From Methylocaldum szegediense (GTDB lineage Bacteria; Pseudomonadota; Gammaproteobacteria; Methylococcales; Methylococcaceae), in the NCBI RefSeq assembly GCF_949769195.1, contig NZ_OX458333.1:248001-312000 (forward strand): 64,000 bases of DNA. The letters run 5' to 3'. The number at the start of each line of letters is the position of its first letter. Within the stretch, counting starts at the first letter, position 1. The position numbers were made by a program, and so were the translations under genes. Positions 27,290 through 36,519 of this stretch are shown here, piece by piece. Below the pieces are notes generated by a model. That model was not told the origin of the DNA and did no database searches. It was given only the letters and a program-made list of their open reading frames with translations.

Positions 27290-27862
27290 TCATACAAGCT
27301 CGGTTTGCCGCGGCTTGGGCGGGGGCAGTTGCGATTCCGGTTCGTCGCCGCTGATATTCAAGGGCTGTAGGGCGGCCTGCTCGTCGTTGATATGCATGGC
27401 GTCGACCAGGGTGTTCAGTCCATCGTTCAGGGCGGTCAGAACGGAGACTGGCAACTCGGTCAACGCTCGCAGCAACAGGCCTTGTCTGGGTTCGGGCGCT
27501 CGCTTCACTAGGGTTTGCCCCGCTTCCGTTAAATAAAGGCGCACGACCCGTTGATCGCCATCGGCGCGTTCCCGTCGGACCAAGCCTTTCTTGGTCAGCT
27601 TGACCAGCAAATTGCTGGCCGTCGACTGATGTACCGCCATCGCCCGTGCCAGTTCGGATACGTTCATTCCGGGCTGATTCGACAATTCCGACATTGCCCA
27701 GAGCTGGGCGTGACTGACCCCGCAGCACGATTCCACCCACTGCGAATGCTGTTGTACGGCTCGGAAAATCAGACGAAAGCGTTTGAGTGCCTCATGAGGT
27801 GATGGTCCTGGTTCGGCGTTTTCGGGGGAGTCTTCGTTGCACTTGTGTTCGATTGTGTTCAT
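27290..27862 (-). CDS. MarR-family transcriptional regulator
   Basis: About 190 residues. The winged helix is visible: MNVSELARAMAVHQSTASNL (helix-turn-helix) and the wing VRRERADGDQRVVRLYLTE. The N-terminal ~30 residues and the Pro-rich C-terminus (PQLPPPKPRQ type) are extensions beyond the usual ~145-residue fold. It is divergent from the KamA-family gene with a 495-bp gap. Its targets are not known. Confidence 0.8.
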   Translation of the reverse strand: MNTIEHKCNEDSPENAEPGPSPHEALKRFRLIFRAVQQHSQWVESCCGVSHAQLWAMSELSNQPGMNVSELARAMAVHQSTASNLLVKLTKKGLVRRERADGDQRVVRLYLTEAGQTLVKRAPEPRQGLLLRALTELPVSVLTALNDGLNTLVDAMHINDEQAALQPLNISGDEPESQLPPPKPRQTELV

Positions 27863-28357
27863 TCGGTCATTATCCAAGTTCCATCAAAGTGTTATGAACG
27901 CTCGCCGTAACACGGTTCACGGGAAAACGCCGGTTTTGGGTTGCGGGGTCATCGGAGAGCGGACGGCATTCGGAGCGCCAAGCTTAGACCGCTTCTCCCG
28001 ATGTTCGTTTGCATAAATCATTTTTGTGCAAATATACTTACCGGCCGGTGAGGAGCCTCGATGATGTGCCGGCGCAATGTGAAAGTTTTTTGCCCTCTTT
28101 CTCATGAAGACGCCTGGACGCCGGGTTTCTCACCCGCTTCCCATGCAAGTCGTCTTTCATAAAGTGGCTCAAAACAGGGGGACAACCGTAGGGCCAGGGG
28201 GACGACCGTAGCGCGGCCCGGACATCGTTTCGTCCGATCGAAACTCGTCCGTTGGCGGCTTTGCGGCAATAGCCTTGGCGAGATGGAAGCACTCGATTCA
28301 GGTGCACGTCTCAATGCCTACTCTTTCAACTATAACGAAATTCTCGGCGGAAGTATC
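27863..28357. other. divergent spacer upstream of kamA
   Basis: About 495 bp with no gene. It contains a 20-bp tandem duplication at 28176-28215, AGGGGGACAACCGTAGGGCC followed by AGGGGGACGACCGTAGCGCG. The AT-rich stretch around 28010-28040 (AAATCATTTTTGTGCAAATA) may hold a promoter, but no clear sigma-70 pair could be assigned. Confidence 0.4.
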
Positions 28358-29722
28358 ATGAGTACCTCTCCCAAGAAAATCTTCACGAGAATCGATTCTA
28401 CGCGCTATACCGCGTACAACCTCGGAAATTTTCGTGAAATCCCGCAGATCGCACGGCTCAGCGAGGAGCAATTGTTCGAAATTGAGGTCGTGGGGCGAGT
28501 GCTCCCCTTCAAGACGAATAACTTCGTGGTCGACAAACTGATCGACTGGGACAAAGTCCCCGACGATCCGATGTTCGTGTTGACTTTTCCGCAACGCGAG
28601 ATGCTTTTGCCGCACCACTACGAGGAAATGGCGCGTCTGGTGAAAGCCGGCGAGAGTTCGTCAGTCATCCGCGAAGCGGCGGATCGTATCCGACTGGAGC
28701 TGAATCCCCACCCGGCGGGCCAGTTGGATCTCAACGTCCCCTACTTAGACGGAAAGCCTCTGCACGGCATGCAGCACAAGTACCGTGAAACGGTGCTGTT
28801 TTTCCCAAGCCCAGGGCAAACCTGTCACGCTTACTGCACCTTCTGTTTTCGCTGGCCGCAATTCGTCGGACTGTCTGGCTTGAAGTTCGCGAGCCGCGAA
28901 GCGGAGCAGCTGGTCGCTTATCTGAAGGCGCACCCGGAAGTGACCGATGTGCTTTTCACGGGTGGCGATCCGCTGCTCATGTCGGCCCGGCGGTTGGCGG
29001 ATTACCTGGAGCCGCTGATCGCGGCTGAGCTGCCCAATCTCCGGCATATCCGGATCGGCACCAAGGCGCTCTCTTATTGGCCTTACCGCTTCCTCACCGA
29101 CGCCGATTCCGACCACATAGTCTCGTTGCTTCGGAAAGTGGCCGCGAGCGGCAAACATCTGGCGATCATGGCGCATTTCAATCATCCGCGCGAACTGGAA
29201 CCTCAGGAGGTCCAGCAGGCGATCCAGCGGCTGCGCTCGACAGGCGCGGTGATTCGTACTCAATCGCCGGTACTCCGTCACATCAACGACGATCCGGCGC
29301 TCTGGGCGCGGATGTGGAATATGCAGGTCGATCTCGGCTGCGTTCCCTATTACATGTTCTTGGCACGGGATACCGGCGCTCAGCACTATTTCGCCGTTCC
29401 CCTGGTACGCGCCTGGGAGATTTTTCGGGAAGCCTACCAGCGAGTGAGCGGTCTCGGACGCACGGTACGGGGTCCCAGCATGTCGACCTGCCCCGGAAAG
29501 GTTCAGGTTCTCGGTGTAGCAGAAACGAAAGGGGAAAAGGTCATCACGATGAGGTTTCTCCAAGGGAGAAATCCCGACTGGATTCACCGGCCTTTTTTCG
29601 CGGAATACGATGACAAGGCAACGTGGCTAGACGAGCTCAAACCCGCGTTCGGACAGCCGAGGTTCTTCTTTGAGGAAGAACTGGACCGGATCTATCGGGA
29701 AAGCGCTTTTGCGTCGTCATAG
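28358..29722 (+). CDS. KamA-family radical SAM protein (lysine 2,3-aminomutase-like)
   Basis: A 454-residue radical SAM enzyme. The cluster motif is CHAYCTFC (Cys 156, 160, 163), followed by TGGDPLL, the SAM-binding glycine loop. The AdoMet barrel continues through HFNHPRELEP and QSPVLRHIND, both typical of lysine aminomutases. It would move an amino group using PLP and SAM. No beta-lysine acetyltransferase gene is next to it, so a role in N-acetyl-beta-lysine synthesis is not shown. It differs from EpmB in its longer N-terminus. Start ATG at 28358 is preferred, though the frame is open from 28283. Confidence 0.85.
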   Translation: MSTSPKKIFTRIDSTRYTAYNLGNFREIPQIARLSEEQLFEIEVVGRVLPFKTNNFVVDKLIDWDKVPDDPMFVLTFPQREMLLPHHYEEMARLVKAGESSSVIREAADRIRLELNPHPAGQLDLNVPYLDGKPLHGMQHKYRETVLFFPSPGQTCHAYCTFCFRWPQFVGLSGLKFASREAEQLVAYLKAHPEVTDVLFTGGDPLLMSARRLADYLEPLIAAELPNLRHIRIGTKALSYWPYRFLTDADSDHIVSLLRKVAASGKHLAIMAHFNHPRELEPQEVQQAIQRLRSTGAVIRTQSPVLRHINDDPALWARMWNMQVDLGCVPYYMFLARDTGAQHYFAVPLVRAWEIFREAYQRVSGLGRTVRGPSMSTCPGKVQVLGVAETKGEKVITMRFLQGRNPDWIHRPFFAEYDDKATWLDELKPAFGQPRFFFEEELDRIYRESAFASS

Positions 29723-30286
29723 GGTTATTTCGAGTCGCAAAATAGCCCGCGGATCCTGGAGGCGAAAACTTACGAGGAGGCCGCCGCAGCGTCCAATCAG
29801 CGTGAGGGCGTGTTTTTGTGGCCGGAGAACGGTTGGCCCCGCACGCTGCCACCGCTCTCGCTAATACCGCGCTGGGCTTGGGCTATGGCCTGATTCTGAT
29901 GGGCTTCTACGCCCTGCGCCCGCCGGTAGGCGCGGTACAAGACCTCTCTGGGCACTGGCCGACTTTGCGATGTTTTTTGCCACGCAAACAGTCAGTTTTG
30001 ATTCTTCCGAAGGCACCTCTTGCGACTGCAAGGGTGCTTCCTGCCCTCCAAGAAGACCGTTCGCGATTGGAAGGGTTGTTCGGGCGCTCCCCGAATGACC
30101 GTTTGCGATTGGAAGGGTTATTCGGGCGCTCCCCGAATGACCGTTTGCGATTGGAGGCGCATCATTCAGCGCATCCTACGACTCGACTAGCAAAGCTTCT
30201 TGTATTTTGGCGCGGAGCGCGGCGGCGATTCATCGGCCGCCGAAGTACCATGCCATGTTTCCGTCGGCTTTCGTGTCCGGAATAGG
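29723..30286. other. spacer holding a 42-bp repeat array
   Basis: About 560 bp with no supported gene. A frame at 29818-30285 has no start context and reads the repeats as 14-residue units. See the repeat entry at 30055-30157. Confidence 0.5.
30055..30157 (+). repeat. 42-bp tandem repeat array (2.5 units)
   Basis: Two full 42-bp units (30055-30096, 30097-30138) and a partial third, beginning GACCGTTTGCGATTGGAAGG. Each unit contains the inverted sequence TTCGGG-CGCT-CCCCGAA, able to form a short hairpin. A related array with the same period lies at 57394-57580. Confidence 0.85.
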
Positions 30287-30667
30287 CTAGCAATTTTGCC
30301 GAGATTGCCGCTTCAACGCACGTAGCAGGATTGTGATGGGCAGCGCGAATATTGCGGCAACGACGACGAAAACAAGACCGGCAATCTCTCCGCCATCGGC
30401 CGTGGCGCTGGCGGTCCTATCAACGCTGTGCTCGGAGCCGAAAACGGAGACGAACATGAGCACCAGCCCGAAAATGCCCAAAGCTAGAACCAGCAGAATC
30501 CCGAGCCACTCTAGGGGCCCCGACGGACGCCACGAGAACAAGGCGCAAGCGCTCAATGCGGCGAAGGGAAGACCCCACAGAAACATGCAAATCCGGAGGT
30601 ACAAAGGACCCGCACCAAGTCTCGAACGTAGGCGAAAAGCGCTTTCACGGCGTCCTGACTCCGTCAT
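30287..30667 (-). CDS. small integral membrane protein, unknown
   Basis: About 126 residues with three hydrophobic segments: around LRICMFLWGLPFAALSACAL, LGILLVLALGIFGLVLMFVS and AGLVFVVVAAIFALPITILL. It has a charged N-terminus and a basic C-terminus (RALKRQSRQNC). The ATG at 30667 (MTESGRRES) is chosen. No family recognised; it stands between repeat-rich and degraded DNA. Confidence 0.5.
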   Translation of the reverse strand: MTESGRRESAFRLRSRLGAGPLYLRICMFLWGLPFAALSACALFSWRPSGPLEWLGILLVLALGIFGLVLMFVSVFGSEHSVDRTASATADGGEIAGLVFVVVAAIFALPITILLRALKRQSRQNC

Positions 30668-30699
30668 TCGGCTCGGCGAATAGATCCTTATCATTCAGT

Positions 30700-31013
30700 T
30701 CAGCATCTCGAACCACTCGCCAAAGGCGATAGGCAAGTCGGCCCATGCGAGTAGTTAGGTCCTTTGTGCAAAAGCTCGTGCTCCGACAGCCAAGACTCAT
30801 AATTCCTCTTGATGATGTAGCCACGGAAGCGGGATGTGTCCGGAAGGGAGGTTGAGTACACGACAGCCCATAGCGGGACCAGCCGGTGCCGCATTTCGTT
30901 GGTCGGGCTCGGGGTCACGCCGTCATCGGATTCGATCAACGGCAAGTACGGGTTAATGGGTATCCCGGGTTTCTTCAGGATTACCTCGGAGGGTCCTTCT
31001 TCGTTTTTCCTGG
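30700..31013 (-). pseudogene. fragment of a conserved DUF4272-like protein
   Basis: An open minus-strand frame reads ILKKPGIPINPYLPLIESDD and later LVPLWAVVYSTSLPD and YESWLSEHELL. The GIPINxYLPxIE beginning resembles DUF4272-type proteins, which are normally longer. No ATG lies before the conserved region (only TTG codons), so it looks like a remnant. The family call is tentative. Confidence 0.35.
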
Positions 31014-31326
31014 GTTATCTTGCTGTTCTTTAATGCACGTTTCACTGGCTGCGACGCCGCTGGTAGGGCGTTGTTCGGTCGAGTTCCGTCGCTTTGCGAC
31101 TTTCACACCGGCGATCTTTGTATCAGCCGGCAACTCTTTGATTTACTCGTACAGTTGCCTCAATACGCAATAACAATGGGTGTGCCAGTTCGTTAGTTCG
31201 AAGCTTTCCGCGATGAACACACCGAAGGATCGTCACTCCCTCGAACGCATCTGTTGATGAAATCGGCACCGCATTCGCCGCTAGTGAGCCTAAGGCTAGC
31301 GATCCCAAGGTCCCAATTCTTCCTTG
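31014..31326. other. spacer, no gene seen
   Basis: About 310 bp of moderate GC. Short frames on both strands lack start context or family likeness. Confidence 0.35.
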
Positions 31327-31427
31327 TTAACCCGGCCCGTAAATAGCGGCCGGGCTAATCCGGGGCAGGGATGCCCCGGCGTGGCAACAAGCCGCGTGGG
31401 CCCAGGCTGGACGCGTATCGGCCTGGG
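31327..31427 (+). repeat. hairpin-rich structured repeat, copy 1 (cut by IS481)
   Basis: Starts TTAACCCGGCC...GGCCGGGCTAA and continues with CCGGGGCAGGGATGCCCCGG, GTGGCAACAAGCCGC and CCCAGGCTGG...TCGGCCTGGG: four successive inverted repeats. It is nearly 90% alike, by eye, to the reverse complement of 52061-52196. Copy 1 ends where the IS481 element begins, so the rest of the repeat is missing. Confidence 0.75.
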
Positions 31428-32492
31428 TGTCGCGTCTCGTGTGATTATTTACCGAGAAGGAGTTATGCTCTGTTCGAAGCCCGGAGCCTTCTCCAGGAGA
31501 TATTCGGTTCGTCCAAGTGAGGTTTCTCTCCATGCAGATTCGTCTTCATAAGAACGCCCGTACCACCCCGGCCGTTCGGCAGGCCATTCAAGCGTCCACG
31601 TTGAGCGAGCGCGCCTTGGCCCAAAAGCATGGCATTAGCCGAACGACCGTCCGCAAGTGGAAACACCGCTCCTCGGTCGAAGATGCCTCACACCGGCCCC
31701 ACACCCTCAGAACCACGCTCACGCCCGCCCAGGAAGCCATCGTGGTCTACCTCCGCCAAGCTCTGCTCCTCCCCTTGGATGATCTCCTGGCCGTGACCCG
31801 GGAATTTCTCAATCCCGCCGTGTCCCGTTCCGGGCTAGACCGCTGCCTGCGCCGCCACGGGGTGGCGTCCCTCAAGACCCTGCTTCCGCCTACAGAGAAG
31901 GCGAAGGTCAAACCCTTCAAGGCCTATGAGCCCGGCTTCCTTCACCTGGATGTTAAGTACTTGCCCGCCATCGACGGCGAACCCCGCCGATACCTGTTCG
32001 TCGCCATCGACCGCGCCACCCGCTGGGTCTATGTCGCCCTCAAGCCCAACCGCACCGCCTTAAGCGCAAAGGACTTCCTCAAAGCGGTGATTCAGGCCGC
32101 GCCTTTCCGCATCCAGAAATGCCTGACCGACAACGGCTCGGAGTTTACCGACCGTTTCCTGACCCGAACTCGGCAGCCCTCGGGGACGCATGAGTTTGAC
32201 CGCCTCTGTACTGAACAAGGCATCGAACATCGCCTGATTCCGCCGGGCCGGCCCCAAACGAATGGCCTGGTGGAACGCTTCAATGGCCGCATCGAGGAGG
32301 TGTTGCAAACCCATCACTTCGATTCAACCGCCGATCTGGACACCACCCTGCACCGCTATGTCGAGCTGTACAATCATCACATTCCCCAAAAGGCCTTACG
32401 CCATCTCACCCCGATCCAGGCTCTCAAAAACTGGCAACTGTCCCATCCTCATCTTTTTCGAAAGAAGGTTTACGATCTTGCGGGACTTGACA
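31428..32492 (+). mobile_element. IS481-family insertion sequence, copy A
   Basis: A 1065-bp element from TGTCGCGTCTCGTGTG to the right end, which reads TGTCAAGTCCCGCAAG on the other strand. It is almost identical to copy B (45044-46108). Unlike copy B it has no flanking direct repeat: left flank GCCTGGG, right flank TGTAGAC. It interrupts a structured repeat on the left and a FAD oxidase on the right, which suggests that an adjacent deletion or recombination followed insertion. Confidence 0.85.
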
Positions 32493-32497
32493 TGTAG
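31532..32497 (+). CDS. IS481-family transposase, copy A
   Basis: An intact 321-residue integrase-type transposase. The N-terminal helix-turn-helix is ALAQKHGISRTTVRKWKHR; the DDE core shows HLDVKYLP, LTDNGSEFT and NGLVERFNGRIEE. ATG at 31532 is taken; a GTG at 31517 would add five residues. The stop codon (TAG, 32495-32497) lies outside the element, in flanking DNA, so the last residue (Met) is specified by the target. The protein differs from copy B at residue 2 (Gln against Pro) and the last residue. Confidence 0.9.
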   Translation: MQIRLHKNARTTPAVRQAIQASTLSERALAQKHGISRTTVRKWKHRSSVEDASHRPHTLRTTLTPAQEAIVVYLRQALLLPLDDLLAVTREFLNPAVSRSGLDRCLRRHGVASLKTLLPPTEKAKVKPFKAYEPGFLHLDVKYLPAIDGEPRRYLFVAIDRATRWVYVALKPNRTALSAKDFLKAVIQAAPFRIQKCLTDNGSEFTDRFLTRTRQPSGTHEFDRLCTEQGIEHRLIPPGRPQTNGLVERFNGRIEEVLQTHHFDSTADLDTTLHRYVELYNHHIPQKALRHLTPIQALKNWQLSHPHLFRKKVYDLAGLDM

Positions 32498-33114
32498 ACC
32501 ACTTCGGATTTTTCCACCACGCGGTCGTCTACTAATTGCAGGGTCACATCCACGATGATGCCCAACAATCCCCAACCACCGATTGCCGCACGGAAAAGAT
32601 CGGGATGTTCCTCCCGGCTGACATTGAGGATTTCTCCGTCGGCGGTGAGTATGCGGAAAGATAAGACGTGGCTAATAATCGCGGGATAATCGATGGATTT
32701 ACCGTGGACATTGGCAGCCAAGGACCCGCCTATCGAAAAGACATCGAATTCTTGCTTGGTGGAAACACCGAGTCGTTTCGGTTCCAATACTTTGGTTACC
32801 TGTTCCCAAGTGGCGCCGCACTGAACTCGCAGTGTTTTCTTGTTTTCGTCCAACTCGATAATCTGGTTCAAAGCCATCATGTCCACCATGATGCCGTTTT
32901 CGAGAAACGTCTGGCCCACTGCGTTATGGCCAACTCCGCGAACGGATATTTTCAGATTATTTTTTCGAGCGTGTTCAACGATAGTGCGCAGGTCTTCCTC
33001 GGATTTGGGTTGGGCAATGGATTCGACTTTGGCGCGCTTTATTCGTCCCCAATCGGTCACGACTTTGCCGGGTTGGAAAAGATCTGTTTTGGTCGGAGTG
33101 GGCATGGTTTCCAT
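32493..33114 (-). pseudogene. FAD-linked oxidase, 3'-truncated by IS481
   Basis: About 205 residues of the N-terminal FAD-binding (PCMH-type) domain remain: IAQPKSEEDLRTIVEHARKN, VRGVGHNAVGQTF (the pyrophosphate loop), FSIGGSLAANVHGKSIDYPA and GGWGLLGIIVDVTLQLV. Members are usually 450-500 residues, so the C-terminal substrate domain is lost. The frame continues a few residues into IS481 and stops at 32470. Start ATG at 33114 has AAGGTT upstream. The product could still be made but lacks half the enzyme. Confidence 0.8.
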
Positions 33115-33416
33115 GATTAACCTTCTTTTTGTTTGTTAAAGGTATAAGAAGCACAGCGGCTGGGTTTCCGCAAAGCTTCAACCCAGCTCCAGGACTGATT
33201 ATGAATCAGCACCTGTTCGGTAAAATGGCCCCCTTCCATTTACCAACCATGGAGTATCCGAAGTTGAGTGCCTGACGGTATCGGATAGCCGGATGAATGC
33301 GTAAGGCCGGAAATTAGCGATTAGTTTACGTAGCTTTTTCCGGATTTGAAATGATACGCGTGGCAGGAGTGGCCTTATGGTTTTTCGGAGCGGTTTTCCG
33401 GCTTAATATGCGTCGC

Positions 33417-34229
33417 TTACCGCGGCTCGATGAGCGGCACCCCGTATTTCTTAAGCAGTGCGGTGATTTGACTGCGCTTCCGGGCCAGCACTTCGTCGAG
33501 CGCGGCCCGCAACGGCTTGTCGTCTTTTCGCACGCCCATCGCGATGGAGAATTCGAAAGGTTGAGCTTGGGGTTCGTCGGGCGTCGGCAGCGGGACGACA
33601 GCCAGCTTGGTCGGCTGGCGCTTGGCGAAGTAACCGGCCAAAGGTCCCCAGGCGATGGCGACATCGATATCGCCTCGGGCGACCGCCTCGATCAGGCGTG
33701 CCGGCGGATTGGGCTCCCGGTAGTCGCCGTAAATGCTGTAGCCGACGACATTCTGAATGATGCCACGCCGGGCCAGAGCTTCGGCGGGAGGCGGATTGCT
33801 GTAGTCGTCGCCGATGAAATGCAGACCGATCTTGAGCGTCCGAAGCTCCGAGGCGTCCAGTGAGCGCAGGGTGTAGCCGGCGTCTTTGCGATAGACCAGG
33901 GCGTAGCTCGAGCGGTAGTAGGGGCGGGTCGTCAGTACCCTCTCGAACCCGCTAGGTACGCCCATGACTACGTCGCAGCGGCCCGCGTTCAAGGTATTCC
34001 GGAAGAAGCCGCGGCGCTGTGCCCACCAGGTGTATTCCAGCTTGCGGCCAAGCTCCCGGGCGATGATCTCCGCCAGGCGATTTTCGAAGCCTTCGCCGCG
34101 CTGGTTGGAGAAGGGCAGGTTGTTGGGATCGGCGCAAACGCGCAGTGCTTTTTTTCCCTCGGTGGCATAGGCGCTCGCGGCAACGGCCAGCGATATTGCT
34201 AGAACGATGACGCGCAGTCGTCCGATCAT
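33417..34229 (-). CDS. XoxJ/MoxJ-like periplasmic protein of a quinoprotein dehydrogenase
   Basis: A 270-residue periplasmic-binding-protein fold with signal peptide (VIVLAISLAVAASAYA). It begins LRVCADPNNLPFSNQRGEGF, the signature of the quinoprotein-associated substrate-binding-like family that includes MoxJ/XoxJ. Such proteins are thought to help activate or mature the dehydrogenase rather than transport a solute. Its ATG overlaps the stop of the PQQ dehydrogenase gene (ATGA), which ties it to that enzyme. It is last of the four-gene operon. Confidence 0.88.
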   Translation of the reverse strand: MIGRLRVIVLAISLAVAASAYATEGKKALRVCADPNNLPFSNQRGEGFENRLAEIIARELGRKLEYTWWAQRRGFFRNTLNAGRCDVVMGVPSGFERVLTTRPYYRSSYALVYRKDAGYTLRSLDASELRTLKIGLHFIGDDYSNPPPAEALARRGIIQNVVGYSIYGDYREPNPPARLIEAVARGDIDVAIAWGPLAGYFAKRQPTKLAVVPLPTPDEPQAQPFEFSIAMGVRKDDKPLRAALDEVLARKRSQITALLKKYGVPLIEPR

Positions 34230-36016
34230 GGCGACTCTTCCGGCAGCGCGAAAACGTATAAGGTGCCGCCTTCGCCAGTGACCTCAGGTAAATCCTTCGT
34301 CGCGCCGACAAAGCCCAAGGCGCCATAGGGAACTCTGGTGTCCAGCTGTCCGGCGACTACTGCGCCAGCCCAGCCGCCGACGCCGGCCAGCACCGCCACG
34401 TATTGCTTGTCGTCGGGTCCCCGGTAGGTCACGGGCTGGCCGATCACACCGGAGCCGGTCCGGAATTTCCACAATTCCTGGCCGGTCTTGGCGTCTACGG
34501 CCTTGAACCAGCGGTCCATGGTTCCGTAGAACACCACGTCGCCCGCTGTGGCAAGGGCCCCGCTCCAGGCGGGAAAGTCTTCCTTGATTTCCCAGACCTT
34601 CTGGTTTCGAACCGGATCCCAGGCGGTAAAGAAGCCGCGGTTGCCGCCGGGACCCGGTTTCATCGCGACTTCGGCTCCGATGTAGGGCGTGCCGGCGATA
34701 TAGCCCACTTCCATAGTTTTCATGTCGAAGCAGAGATTGTTGTGGGGCACATAAAGATGGCCGGTGCGAGGGGAATAGGCCATGGGTTGCCAATCCTTGC
34801 CGCCAGGCGGGGCAGGGCAGATGTCTTTCACAAACTTGCCGAGCTGCGGGCTCTTGGCCTCGTTCAGTTCCGGCTGGCCGGTCTTCAGATCGACGCGCTT
34901 GACCGTGTTGGTATAGACGAACGGTTCCGCGGAAATGATTTCGCCGGTCAAACGGTCCAGTACGTACATGTAGCCGTTGCGGTCAGCATGGACCAACACC
35001 TTGCGATCCTGACCGTCGATATTCAGGTCGAGCAGCACGTTCTCGTTGACGCCGTCGTAGTCGTAGAGATCGTGCGGATTCCATTGATAGGCCCAGCGCG
35101 CCATGCCGGTATCGGGATCGCGAGCGAACACCGAGGAGGTCCATTTGTTTTCGCCGGGGCGCTGTACCGCGTTCCAGGGGCCGGCATTGGAGGTGCCGTA
35201 ATAGATCAGGTCGGCTTCCGGGTCGTAGGAGATCCAGCCCCAGACCGTTCCGCCCCCGATTTGCCACGCCTTCTCGGAGGGCCAGGTGGTCGCCCCGAGG
35301 TTTTGGCCGCTTACGTAAGGCGGCTTGAAATCCGGTCCGATCAGGACGTCCTCGTCCGGCCCGGTGCTGTAGGCGCGCCACAGAATCCTGCCGCTGCGGG
35401 TATCGAGCGCGGTGATCCAGCCGCGTACGCCCATCTCGCCGCCGCTGTTGCCGACTAGAACCTTGTTCTTCACCACGATAGGGGCCATGGTCATGGTTTC
35501 GCCCCTGGCGATTTCACCCAGCTTGGTTTTCCACACTTCCTTGCCGGTGGTGGCATCGACCGCCACAGTATGATTGTCCAGCGTGTTGAAGAAGATTTTT
35601 CCCTCGGCGTAGGCCGCGCCGCGGTTCACGACGTCGCAGCAAGCCACCCCTTGCGCGGCGCGGCTGGGATTCGGTCGGTAAACCCACTTGATTGCGCCGG
35701 CTTGCTTCAGGTCCAACGCGTAGAGGATATTGGGCCAGGGCGTGACGACGTACATTGTGTCCTTGATGACCAACGGCGCCGCCTCATGGCCGTTGAGCAC
35801 GCCGGTCGAAAAGGTCCAGGCAACCCGGAGCCGCTTGACGTTGTCGGTATTGATCTGATCCAGTCCGCTGAAGCGGGTATTGGCGTAATTCTTGGCGGCC
35901 ATGACCCACTGGCTGTCATCCCGCGACAGGCGGACGATCTCGTCTGAAGCCGGAGCGTCCGCCAGCTTTCCCGAACAGGCAACGAAAACCAGCCAAAGTA
36001 TCTTGGATCGGATCAT
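34226..36016 (-). CDS. PQQ-dependent alcohol dehydrogenase, lanthanide-type signature
   Basis: A 596-residue periplasmic eight-bladed quinoprotein. Signal peptide is at the N-terminus (SKILWLVFVACSG). The vicinal disulfide ring CC is at 126-127, the metal-binding Glu in NSGGEMGVRG (194), the catalytic Asp at 319 and a second Asp at 321 in HDLYDYDGVN. An Asp two residues after the catalytic one marks lanthanide-dependent enzymes (XoxF, PedH, ExaF), where calcium enzymes of the MxaF type have Ala. It would oxidise methanol or another alcohol and pass electrons to the adjacent cytochromes. GGAGGAG precedes the ATG at 36016; the frame upstream to 36613 overlaps a cytochrome gene and is not used. 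Confidence 0.9.
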   Translation of the reverse strand: MIRSKILWLVFVACSGKLADAPASDEIVRLSRDDSQWVMAAKNYANTRFSGLDQINTDNVKRLRVAWTFSTGVLNGHEAAPLVIKDTMYVVTPWPNILYALDLKQAGAIKWVYRPNPSRAAQGVACCDVVNRGAAYAEGKIFFNTLDNHTVAVDATTGKEVWKTKLGEIARGETMTMAPIVVKNKVLVGNSGGEMGVRGWITALDTRSGRILWRAYSTGPDEDVLIGPDFKPPYVSGQNLGATTWPSEKAWQIGGGTVWGWISYDPEADLIYYGTSNAGPWNAVQRPGENKWTSSVFARDPDTGMARWAYQWNPHDLYDYDGVNENVLLDLNIDGQDRKVLVHADRNGYMYVLDRLTGEIISAEPFVYTNTVKRVDLKTGQPELNEAKSPQLGKFVKDICPAPPGGKDWQPMAYSPRTGHLYVPHNNLCFDMKTMEVGYIAGTPYIGAEVAMKPGPGGNRGFFTAWDPVRNQKVWEIKEDFPAWSGALATAGDVVFYGTMDRWFKAVDAKTGQELWKFRTGSGVIGQPVTYRGPDDKQYVAVLAGVGGWAGAVVAGQLDTRVPYGALGFVGATKDLPEVTGEGGTLYVFALPEESP

Positions 36017-36162
36017 CCGGTCTCTCCTCCAGCTGTAGGTCAACCATCCTTTGCCGGAAAACCGGCGCTGTGTCGGGAGAGGATTGCCAACCGACTTGGG
36101 TGCGTCATCGAAGGCGACAATCCTTTGTCGACGTATGGGTTTGCTTTCGTACGTCCGCCGCG

Positions 36163-36519
36163 TCAACGCAGCGTTTGGAGATACGCGAGCACCGCCTGCA
36201 ATTCGGGGCCGGTTAGGTCCATGGTCGGCATGAAGCAGCCCGGCTTGTGGGTTTGCGCGTCCGCGATCCAGCCCCCGAGGTTGCCCACGGTATTCGGGAG
36301 CACGCCCGCGCCGATGTAACGTCGGCTCATCAGGTGGGTCAGGTCGGGACCCAAGACGCCATCGGCATCGGTTCCCCGAACCGCATGACAAACGCCACAG
36401 CGCTCGATGAACACCCTGTAACCCGCACGTTCGAGCTGCGCTGCGGGAGGTGCGGCAATGGACTGGGCCGCCAAGCACATTGCGAACGGGACGAGGTACT
36501 TGAGCATCGATGGCTTCAT
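36163..36519 (-). CDS. c-type cytochrome, short
   Basis: A 118-residue monohaem cytochrome c with signal peptide (LVPFAMCLAAQSIA). The haem site is CGVCH, and GPDLTHLMSRRYIGAG is a typical cytochrome c segment. A distal Met in CFMPTMDL is the likely axial ligand. Its ATG overlaps the stop of the upstream cytochrome (ATGA). It probably accepts electrons from the quinoprotein encoded 146 bp downstream. Confidence 0.85.
   Translation of the reverse strand: MKPSMLKYLVPFAMCLAAQSIAAPPAAQLERAGYRVFIERCGVCHAVRGTDADGVLGPDLTHLMSRRYIGAGVLPNTVGNLGGWIADAQTHKPGCFMPTMDLTGPELQAVLAYLQTLR

Noticed and set aside
29818-30285. 155-codon plus-strand frame
   Set aside because: Crosses the tandem repeats, has a non-standard start and no conserved feature.
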